A stretch of 64,000 nt of DNA from positions 57,301,448 to 57,365,447 of the forward strand of contig NC_086383.1 in the NCBI RefSeq assembly GCF_036588685.1. The letters are read 5' to 3'. Under the pieces are notes generated by a model. That model searched no databases, was not told where the DNA came from, and saw nothing but the letters and a program-made list of their open reading frames with translations. A program made the position numbers and the translations under genes. Shown here one piece after another: positions 15,101 to 27,100 of this stretch (its first letter is position 1; every line of letters begins with the position of its first letter). The DNA is from Mytilus trossulus. Its lineage: Eukaryota > Mollusca > Bivalvia > Mytilida > Mytilidae.

Positions 15101-18100
15101 GGCAGGTTCCTAATATATGGCAAATATGACGTTACAAACACCACAAAAATAAAATATTTGGCAGATTTTTGTTTTCTCAAAATCTATGGCAGATTTAGAA
15201 ATTATGTTATTTTCCGGAAAAAGTGTAAAATATAACGTCACAATATAATAACGTCATATATTTCGTCGCCGACTTTAGCAAAGTTGTTGGCTCTCAAAAC
15301 TTTCCTTATTTCATGTGTTTGAAATACTCAGGAAAACACTTTCCTCTTTCCCTCTAGAAAATATCCGCCATAGATTAGGAATTTACAAAACTTGCCATAG
15401 ATTAGGATTTTTAAAAATCTGCCATGGATTTGGGATGGCATAACATCATATTTACCATAGATTTGGAATCTGCCATAGATTTGGAACCCACTTTAGATTT
15501 GAGTCCTACATATGTTACCATCAAAAGTACAATCGCATGTCGTAACTAAGGTGTACGCCGCCATCTTGACTTTCTTAACCCATAATGTCCGATAAATGCA
15601 ACATAATTTAAAATGAAATAGCACCTACCTCAAAAACTTCATGTTCATTAGATTGTAACCGAATTTCAAGCATAAAAGTAACGAAATAATCTTCCGTCTG
15701 AAAGTTTTCAATCGTATGTCGTCGTGTTTTCCATGACGTTAATTCGCCAAATATTCGTGAAATGTCCGAAACCGAATACGAATCTGAATGTTATACATTT
15801 TCAAAGTTTTCAAGGCATACGATGCAGATACAAGGGAGTTTATGACGTTGCTAACGTAAATTATTATTTTCGCGACGTCAAACTATGAAAGTTTTTGACT
15901 GATTTTTATTCTTCAATTTTATTTAACTTGAAAAAAAGTTCTTGGACCCCTTTTTTTTCATCATTTGGTTTGATAATGGAAGAAGATTATGAGTGTCAAT
16001 TTTCATGAAAACGTCAGTAGTGTGGTTGTTTTAAATTTGATAAATATACAGCCAAAAAATATGTTTTTTTTGTCAACATTCATGAACATTTGATAAATAT
16101 GATTTTTTTTAAAAACAAAATGCACAATTTTAAAGGACATTTATATAAAACAGAATTTTCAAATAATTTAACCAAAAACAGCGTGTGTTTATCTTTTAAA
16201 ACAAAAACGTTTTTCATTTCTGTACAAAGGAAAAATTCGTCCACAAGTCCGCATTTTGAGCAAATATATAAAATTTCGACCTCATTTTACTCATAAAGGA
16301 GCTCATGAAGGTTTATTTTTTACAACATATTTGATTTAATCAGGAAAAAATAGTATATATATTCAAATTGTCAGCAAAATTTTAATATGGGATCAAAACT
16401 GTATCGTATGTTCTTAATGCATTATTTCTTTTTTGTTATATATGCATTAATATAAAAACAAGTCTACTGTTATGTTTTTAGTTTTTCAATCTCAATTTTG
16501 CTGAAAATCCCAGGATCATATATGTATATGTATTGCGCATGAATAGATCACTGAAGTTTATGAAAATAGATTCGGAAACATGGTTTATCAAAGTGTAAAC
16601 CAAGGGGAAAACCCTTAATTGACCAATCCTGTTCAAGTATTTATAAATATGCAAATCATGTAAGAATGATTTAGTATTGGTTTATGAGAGTATACAACTA
16701 TTTGACGACATCATACATTTCACATTTTTTGTAAGAACGCAACAAAATGAACATTAATATTTCTGCGATTATGTACATGTAATGACCAGTTGAATATCGG
16801 TTAGGCAAATTTTTGGTAAAATCCATCGGGGCTATTATTTTTGATATGATAATAAATTTGTTAACATTGATAATCAATATAAATTTATTAGTATACTATC
16901 CAACCTCTTGGTTGTTTTTCTGAATCCAAAATCATTTATCTGAAGAAGCATTTAGTCTAAAATCTCTACTTATTGGATAAAAGCCGAAGGTGGGTCGCTA
17001 TTCCAACGGAACTGTGGAGTATGACATTGTTTTGAACTTATAGAAAACTGCAACATTCACTTGAAACGTTCCAATTTCAACCAATGCATCAACCAGTTTT
17101 TTTCCTGAGTTTTAATGGGACAAACAGGGGTATTTAGATTATAAATGTATATGAATTATGCTACAATTTCTTACTATAGTAGCTAGCAGTCTGTGGTATG
17201 TAACATATAATGATTTTGTTTTTGGCCTTTTTAAAAAAGAAAATTGTTTTTATATAATGTATAATTGTTTTACTGGTGTAAAGTGTTATGATAATATCAT
17301 ATAACTAGGTAATTCTGCAAAGTGCATAGTTAATAAAACAATGGTCGGACTTGTATAAAAAAAAATCTTGATTTATCACATGCGTCCGGCTATTATCACA
17401 TTGCTTTCCGTAACTTTAGTGCATGGCATTAGTAGGCAAATTCCAGAAAGACTCTTAAACGTTTTCAGTAAAACATATAACAAAGTAGGGTTTAAAACAA
17501 CTATTAGGTTACAGGAAAGTAAAGAATATGAAATTTAAAAAAACAAATGATAAAATAAATGCATATTTTAAAGTTTCCAGCATAATTAAGATCGTTTCTT
17601 AACAACTGTTGACTCTTGCAAACATTGTACATTATGTAATATGCAATTTTTGTTTTATAGTCAAAATAAAAATATATAAAACGGTGGTTTTTCTCCTATT
17701 TGTAGGCATATGATAAAGAGATTTCATATCGGATTCAGACCATTTGGCTTCCGACCACTGTAAACTTTTTATTTTCTTAACTTCTATTCGCGAACCACTG
17801 CAACGAATCAATGCATCAAACTTATTTTTCTCCATTGTTGAAACATAAAAAGATTATTGCATGTCATTTTTCAAATCGAATGTATGCCTTTGTCTCTTGG
17901 GCTTATATTGAACATTGGGCTGATAATGCATCTGAAATAAAAATTAAAAAAAATGCCACGCAATAATCTGATACTTTTTTAATAATGTATATACACGTTA
18001 AGTAAAAATCATAAACACCACGTGCACATCAATGATTATCTGCATGTTGATATTCGAAACATTTACAGATTCTGTCCGATCTGCCATGTACAACCGATTG

Positions 18101-21100
18101 CTTGGTATGGGATGCTATGAATCCTTTGATATGCGCTGTATGGTAACTGGGCAATTCGGAGTGGGAAAATCAAGTCTTGTCAAGCTTTTAGCAGGGGTAG
18201 TTATTCCAGAAGGAAGACACCCCACTGATGGTATTTCCCTCGTTGAAGGTTACTGTGGTATTGATATGGACACCAGAAGTTGGATCACGATTGATCCCGG
18301 TAAGAAAAACACATTCAAATATATAGATTTAACTTTGCTAATGCTTGTATATGTGCGAATGTTCAGTGTGTAAATGACTTCATTGACTTGTACATTGTGT
18401 AAATGACTGTACAATTAATTGTACATAATTATTGAAGTGTAATTGAGTACTAAACTTATTGACTCTAGTATTCCTATGTTTGTTTCACTAAAGTATCATA
18501 GTATAATAATGCAGCAATAATTCTACAATTACCTTTATATTTTGTATTTAAGTAAGCAATATTTTCTTGAATTTAAAAGAGGATGGAAATAATGTAAAAC
18601 ATATGACGATTGGAAAACAACTTTCATATTATTGTTTTGGTACAGGCATTTCCTTATGTATATTAAACCTGGGTTTAGAGAACCAGAAATACTTCACTTG
18701 TATGAAAGTCGCATTAAATTTCATTATATTGACAACAATGTGTAAGCAAAACAAATCGACATAAGAAATAAAAACGTTTCAAATTGAGGTTTAGCGGTTA
18801 AAAAAAAAAGGAATATAGCGGTGAATATTGTAACATGATTTTAATCGCTATAACTGTATTGACCAAAAAAAATGGCATATAGACAAATGAAATTGAGAAT
18901 GTAAATTTGGAATATGTAAAAGAAACAAAAACCCGACTAGAGAGCAGAAAACAGCCGAATGCTTCCAACATAGAGAAAAATACTGCTACCGAAGGCGGGC
19001 TTCAGATGGCCCGTCAACAAAAATGTGTCATATTTCAATGAAAATGGTCATAACACTTAACTCCAAAACATATAAATGAACAAAGAATATGAAAAACATA
19101 CAAGAGTAACAGAAGCAAGAATGTAGTCAACGTTAGAGAAAATCATTTTAAATAGTTGTTTTATAATTTATCTTAGGAAAACATCCATAGTTGATAATTT
19201 GGTAACAAAACAGTACAAAGTAGTTGACAATTTAAACTGTTTGTGTGTTTCCTTTCGAGTGAACCTTAAAAGGTCAGTAGCAATGTTTGCTACAAGGTGA
19301 ACACACATTTTGGCATATCGCGATGTTGAAGACCAAAAGAGATTACTGCATCAATATTGCCAGTTTGATGTAAAACAAAATGATCAAATGGGTTACAGGC
19401 ACTTATATCTTGTCTGTATATTTGGATACAAGTTTGAGGTGTTGCGGTTTAGGTGTTACGACTAAGGCTATGCTTTATCATGTGCAATAAATATTCCGTT
19501 TAAAGAAAAACAGTATCTATTCATAAGCATTTAATTCGATTACCTAGATAGAGGAGTAATATCTAATTTTTATAAACACCCATGCAACTATGAATTTCAA
19601 AATGACCTTATAGGACCTTTTTTGGTTTTAATAAAGTTCACTGCTAAAATTCAAAATAACAAGCGCTTTATAACACTTGTATATATTGATAGGAAATTCA
19701 TGAAATAACCATAAGTTTCAAAATAAATGTAGGTCAATATGCTTGTTTTTGAGATATTAGCCATTGACATTTTGGTGGGAAAATGTTCTCTCTTGAGTTT
19801 TTATAGCTTTACCATTGACAAGTTAAAGTTCTCAAAACCTATTAAAAAATAAAAAAAAGATTTTATAAGACTTTTACAGATGGCTTATAATTATACATGT
19901 AAAAGATTTATCAAAAGGAAAATGGGGGTCAATGGGCAAAATTTGTTAAGGCATTCAAATGATTCAAATGGTTAAAACCAGATGATTCTCAAAATCTGAC
20001 AAAAATTCCAAAAACATGACAAGCGAACTTCCTTAAATGTTCGACAGTCAAAGCTTAGAATGCTCATCATAAGTTTCATGTCACTGATAAAAAATAAATA
20101 AACATACATACATATAAATATGTTTATAATTGTATAGTTGAATTGTTGATATTCACCCCATATGCATCAAGTTTAAAATTAGGTTTATCTATTTTACAGA
20201 ACTTTTTATTTAAAAAGACGAACTAGTATATTTAACGACAAACGACAAAGTTAATTTTCATTTACCTGTGTAGAATATGAAACCCGATTTTTTCAAAAGT
20301 GAAGATTTTCTAAAAATGGTTAAATATTTAACGGTGGTATCTTACCATAGCTTTGTTGAAACTTGTTTATCTACTTTTGACCTTAAATATTTATCCCTAA
20401 TAATTTTGTTAGCTATGTATTTGCGTTCAGGTATCGCAGATCAAATTAATTCGTTCAAAGTGTGTTAATTTACCTTTTTTGATTGAGTTGAGCCTTCCAA
20501 TTGATGTTTTATTGTGTGCTTTTCTATATGGGGATGTTATACTATTGTTTTAGAAAAAGGGAGAAGGTTTGATACCATTTAAACGTTTAATCCCGCTACA
20601 AATGTTTGCACCTGTCCTAAGTCCGGAATCTGATGTACAGTAGTTGTCGTTTGTTTATGTAATTATACGTGTTTCTCGTTCCTCGTTTGTTAAAAATAGA
20701 TTAGACCGTTGTTTTCCCGTTTGAATGGTTTTACACTAGTAATTTTGGAGCCCTTTATAGCTTGTTGTTCGGTGTGAGCCAACACTCCGTGTTGAAGGCC
20801 GTACCTTGACCTATAATGGTTTACTTCCATAAATTGTTCATTTGGATGGAGAGTTGTCTCATTGACACTCATACACTACATCTTCCTATATCTATAAGTT
20901 AATTCGTCGACAATAGCTATAACGCTCATGTATTGTTCTGATGTTTCTTATCGAAACCTATCACCTGCCATGAATGTGAGTGGATTTCTTTTAAAATTTT
21001 ATATTATTTGTAAAATTCTTCATCCACCAAGCGTGAGCTTAACGTTGGTATATAGCTAAGAGAATCACTCAACATGAGTTCAACGTCGTTTTAATAGAAA

Positions 21101-24100
21101 TGGCAAAAAACAAAAATGTCCACTCTACAAAGAAGGGAATAAATATAGTATGCAACAAATATAAGCATATGCATGTAGGTAATCGACCAAAACGCCAATT
21201 TAATTATAAATTTAAGAATGAAATTTTGTGAAAGAGATGCTTAAGGAAGTACACCACTAATTCATGGTCCCATTGCTTTCTATGTTAAATTCCTCCGTTT
21301 CAAGCAGGCACACCTCTTTTATTTTAAGTTCAAATAAAGTGGCAATCATTGCATATCAAAGCAACGCTTTATGGTGTCTTGTACTGAAAAAATCAACATA
21401 CCTTGCATGGCATATAAGAAAGAACTGGTTCCCGGAACTTCAGATGTACCAAAACAGGTACTTCAGATCTGACAAACAGACAAAATGTACCCTCTTTTTA
21501 AAATTTGGTGCAGTTTTTTTAATATTCAAAACTAAAAGTCCAAAAGTGTTCTACAATGATCACCAGTCCTTCAGCTTTCATTTGATACCAAAAATACCTA
21601 AATATTCTACATATTTTGAAAGTTACACTCATGCGTAGGAACTATTTTGTGTTAAATATGTACTACTTTCTGGTATGTGCTTTCTGGCCGGGCCTTAATT
21701 AGTGGTGTTACACCTATAACAGAACCAAACTTGCTATATTGACTTGAGCATTACTTTTTTTCATTCTATGATCTATTTCAAGCAATAAAAAACATATAAA
21801 GCTTAAGTCCAAAGACTATTTTATTACTTTAAAGCTCAAATTGGACTGGTAGTAACATATGGGTTATTCAAAGAAAACTGCATATGTATATTACCAGTGG
21901 CCAATATACTTTTTTTATTCTCAATATCATTGTTTTATTTATTAATTTCTATTAGGAAAGCTATGCGCTGACTTATAGTCATATTCTTATCAGAATTTCT
22001 TCATTAAATAAAAATATATTAGTCCAAACTTAAGACATAAATGAGAAATTATCCCCCCTTTTTTCTTGAAATTCAAAAAAGGCTTTTTTTTGTATGAACC
22101 ATAAATTCTGTGGTAAAACATAGATTAATAAGAGCAATTTATATATCCCTCAGCTAGATAACTTGTTAAACTGGTTCAAAATTGCATGCACAGTGAGATT
22201 TTAGAATTCTTATTTGAGTATATACCATTTGCCTAGATTGTAAAAGGCTACCATAAGAAAAACAAAAAATCTTGAAAAATCAGAAAATTATTTAGACCAA
22301 GAGCTATTCTGTTCCATATACAAGTCATAAAATACATGTTTTATGGATTTCAATCAGAAAAAATGCAAAAATAAGAACTTGGAGTCAATTCCTAACTGTA
22401 TGCATGTTGTATGACCATAAAAGGCTAACATACTTGAGTATGCCAATTTAAGAGCTTAAATTTCCCATAAGCAGGTTGATTGACCAAAAAAAGATGATTA
22501 AACATGATAACTAACATCATATTTGACTTATTTTCATTGGAATAGGTACAACTTCTAAAAATTGGATTTCTGGTGATTCTCTGTAATAGGAAGTACACCA
22601 CTAATTCATGGTCCCATTGCTTTCTATGTTAAATTCCTCCGTTTCAAGCAGGCACACCTCTTTTATTTTAAGTTCAAATAAAGTGGCAATCATTGCATAT
22701 CAAAGCAACGCTTTATGGTGTCTTGTACTGAAAAAATCAACATACCTTGCATGGCATATAAGAAAGAACTGGTTCCCGGAACTTCAGATGTACCAAAACA
22801 GGTACTTCAGATCTGACAAACAGACAAAATGTACCCTCTTTTTAAAATTTGGTGCAGTTTTTTTAATATTCAAAACTAAAAGTCCAAAAGTGTTCTACAA
22901 TGATCACCAGTCCTTCAGCTTTCATTTGATACCAAAAATACCTAAATATTCTACATATTTTGAAAGTTACACTCATGCGTAGGAACTATTTTGTGTTAAA
23001 TATGTACTACTTTCTGGTATGTGCTTTCTGGCCGGGCCTTAATTAGTGGTGTTACACCTTAAATATATATGTCATTGAGCATTTGTCTATACTAACAGCT
23101 TGCAACTAATTTGCATGAAAACAGTGATATCGATATTTTTTCAGTCATGAATTAAACTGAACTCCTCCATTTCAAAGCAATAATGGATAGAAACCTGATT
23201 CGACATACCATACGTTTAGAAATTATATAGAAACTTATAATAGTGAAGGGTTAAATTCTCACAAAACAAAATAAAAAACTATACTAAAAAGATTGACCGT
23301 TGGACACTCTGAGTGTGGCAGATCTGTTATAATAGCTATTGATGAAGAATCAAGATACCAAATAAGAGCTAGATCAAAATGTGTGGAAGAGGGTGAAAGC
23401 AATTCAGCTTATTTTCTAGGTCTTGAGAAATCTAGGCAATGCAAAACAAACCATAACACAACTATATGAAGAAAAAGGGGAGATAAGTAGGGATCATGAA
23501 AAAGTATTAAACCTTGAAGTAAAAGATTATAAAGATTTATACACTCCAGAAATCCAAACTTACAAGAAACACCAAATCATTAAAATGATATTAAAAAACA
23601 TAAAAAAAATAAGTGAAAGAGATGCTTGCGAAGGAGAAATAACTGTAGAAGAATGCACAGAAGCTATCTTTGAAATGAAAATAAACCATGCCCAAGGATT
23701 AGATGGACTATTTATTGCTATACTAAAGGACAATTGTTCCATACACAAAAAAATTGGCCTTATATCACTAATTTATAAAAAAAAAATGACCCATTGTCGC
23801 TTGATAATTATCGACCTATAACACTCTTGAATTATGATGTTAAACTTCTGGCATATGCAAGATGCCATTGACTATTCAGAAAATCTATTAATAGACGGAG
23901 CTGTTTTATTTCTAGATTTTAGCAATTCTTTTGACTCTCTTGAGTGGATCTTTATGTTTGAACCACTAAAAAAATTTGGCTCCATAGAAAGTTATTTTAA
24001 ATTGATTCAACTAATGTATTCAAACATTAAAAGATGAATAATGGCTCGTTTTAAAGCATTCCGTGGATTTAAACAAGGCTGTCCGATATCCTCATTACTT

Positions 24101-27100
24101 TTTGTTCTTGCTGTAGAAGTTATGGCAATAAAATTAGAGTAAATAAAAATATTAAAGGATTAGAAATTAAGCTAGAAAGCAGCACTAATACCCTAAAAAA
24201 ATGTTAACTATCAGACGATACCACTCTGTTTCTACATTCTAAACAAGACATTACAGTTGCATTGAATTGAATTAAAACATTTCTGGTCTTAAACTTAATA
24301 GAACTAAAACTGAAGGAATATGGCTTGGCAAATTGAAGCACTGCAAAGAAAAATATGAAAATATTAATTGGAATAATAAACCTATCAAAAACAGAATGTC
24401 AAAATCTTAATATTGAAAAACAAATATTGAAATGTGAAACAATAATAGAAAATTGGAGGAAAATAATACACATCTTCCTTTATCTAAGTATATTAAAAAA
24501 AAAGAATAGTAGTAACTAAATCTTTAATTCTACCAAACTAAGCATACATAGCATCAAAAACTGTAATACCAAAAGATCCGCTACAAAAATTAAAAACCCT
24601 TATATACAAAAATGCAATTTTATATGGAATGGTAAAAGAGATAAAATTAAAAGATCAACTCTTACAAAAGAGTAGAAATAAGGGGGACTAAAAATGATAG
24701 ACATTGATAGTTTTATAAAAAAACATACTCATTGGCTGGATAACAAAATTATTTAATACCGAAAAGTACAAATGGACAGTTATACCAAGATATTATTTTA
24801 ATAAATTTGGTAATAACTTGATCATTTTTCCAATGAATCTAAAATATATAAATGATCTGGATAAAACAACTTACAAAAGTGTACCAGAATTTTACCAAGA
24901 AATAATTGAAACTTTGATTTGTGTTAAAGGAGGTCGGTCATCATACCCACATGACTTTCTACAAATAAGAAATCAATTCATATGGGGAAATAATTTTATC
25001 ATACAAAATGGAAAATGTTTATTTTTTGAAGAGTGGGTAAAAAACAATTTGTTTTTCATAAATGATATCATAGATGATAGAGGTCAAATTTCAGAAACAT
25101 ATATACTTTCTAAACTAAAATTTAAACAAGATATTGGATCAGGCAGATATCTTGCATCAAAAATGCAATACCAAATCAGTGGCTCACCACAATAAATAAA
25201 GATGATTCTATTAAAAGGAGACGAAAGATACCAAAGGGACAGTCAAACTCATGAATCTAAAACAAACTGACAACGCCAACTTCAGTTAAAGCTTCGGTCA
25301 CACCTTACCGGATAGCACGAATGGACGCCTAACGGATAAAAATAAAAGTTGTCCGTAACAAAATTGTTGTCCGTTGGGAGTCCTTTGATGTATTTGGCTA
25401 CAGATGCGCATTAGTTTTTCCATAGGCGGTAATGGTAACGTTTTCTTCCGTTGCTCAGTCCATATCGTTAACTTGGATATGTGTGATGGCTCGTTTCGAA
25501 GCTGAGACATTTTGACATATGTGGTTAAATTTTCGGGGTACGAAGTGAGATTACTTTTTTCCGTAAATTAGCAAACCCCGAGTATCCTTTTGTGATACGG
25601 CTCCTCATGGTAAATAATCCCATTTTTAACACAATAAGTTCTTTGAAAATTTAATGCTTTAAACACATTTAATAGCTCCATTGATTTTACACATTTATTC
25701 TGTGTTCCCCTTCTTTCTAAATTAACTCAAACGGTTAAGCTCAGTCACTTGTTTATCATAGAAAAGTGTCAAATATCACTACACAGAGAATTTTTGTTTA
25801 CACGTGACTTTTGAGTTCCTCATTTCAAGGCGCATTAGCGATGTTGTCCCACTTGCCGAATAAAACGGACGTGTAACGAATGCATTACGGACATACACCG
25901 GATGTACAACGTACGAGAATCGGATACGTACCGGACAGAACGGATGTCGAACGTTCATCCAACGGACGAGTACCTCATAAAACGGATGTACAAGATATAC
26001 GGAAAAATTAAAGGCAACAATATTAATACATGTAAATCGCATAAATATTCAAAATGTTTCTGTGTAACTGTTTTTGGTTTGTTCTTCAAAATGCCGCCAA
26101 AGGGTAGTTCCTGGCCTGAATAAGAGCTGCTTGATTGTGAAGACGTGTCCTTACTCTAAGATCGATTATGAATAATAAGAATTCATGAACCTTAAGAAAT
26201 CTGACATACCAATAATTGGCATTTCTGTCGCGAAATTTTTAATTGGTATTTATTCGTTTCGGATTCGTTCATCATCCGTTTTATCCGTTATATGTCCGGT
26301 AGAAGTCCGTTTCTCATTCGATCAACATCCGTTTTATCCGTTAAACGTCCGGTAGAAGTCCGTTGGTGAATTAATATTTCAGACCTTCAATGGATTATAA
26401 CGGACACGTAACGGATACACAACGGAAACAAAACGGACGAGAACCGTACAAAACGGATGCCTACCGGACGTTCAACGGACATTTCATTCGTTGGACGTCC
26501 GTTTAAAGTTTTAAACATGCTCAAAAATTTCCACCGAACAGAACGGACGTCGACAGATAGTAAAACGTACGCTAAACGGACATGCAACGGATATGGACGG
26601 ACGTCTAACGGATAATAACGGACGTATAACGGACATGAACGGATTGAAAAAAAAGTTATCCATTAGGCATCCGTTCGAGCTAGCCGTTAAGGTGTGACCG
26701 AGGCTTAATATTCATAAAACTATAAATAGTCTAAAAATCATGCTTAACAAAGAAATCAATTATAAAATGAGTAAAAAACAAATGTATAACATTGTTATAA
26801 ATGAAAACAAACCAGACAACTATTGGAGTTATAATGTGGGAAAAATTGTTTGCCAAAAACCTTTACTTTAAACTCGAAAATTGTTTGAACTTGATTTTTC
26901 ACTACTTACCTGACAATAAACAGAAAATGTTTAGATGGAAATTAATTCACTTTATACTTCCATACAATGATCTATTAGTAAAATGGAAAATACTCACAGA
27001 TAATAAATGTTATCATTGTAGTATAAAAGAAGAATATGAACTTTTTTACTTTTTCTTGTAGTTACAACAGTGATTTTATATCAAGAATATTTAACCTTCT

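Larger units (their letters stand above)
21245..23058. mobile_element. TTAA-flanked composite element with 470-bp direct terminal repeats
   Basis: TTAA at 21241-21244 and 23059-23062 bracket 1814 bp. The ends are inverted: GGAAGTACACCACTAATT and the complement of AATTAGTGGTGTTACACC. Two 470-bp direct repeats (21245-21714 and 22589-23058, offset 1344) appear identical, and each has both inverted ends. The 874-bp middle starts TATAACAG and ends CTGTAATA. No transposase, integrase or reverse transcriptase is visible. TTAA duplications are typical of piggyBac-type elements; LTR elements normally start TG and end CA, unlike this. Confidence 0.8.

Noticed and set aside
18032..18068. ATG at 18032 as start of a short P-loop gene
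   Set aside because: The acceptor at 18068 and phase match with the upstream exon show the P-loop belongs to a larger gene.
21264..21638. 124-codon ORF, identical in two copies
   Set aside because: It lies wholly inside a terminal repeat of a transposable element, with no domain. Identity is explained by the repeat.
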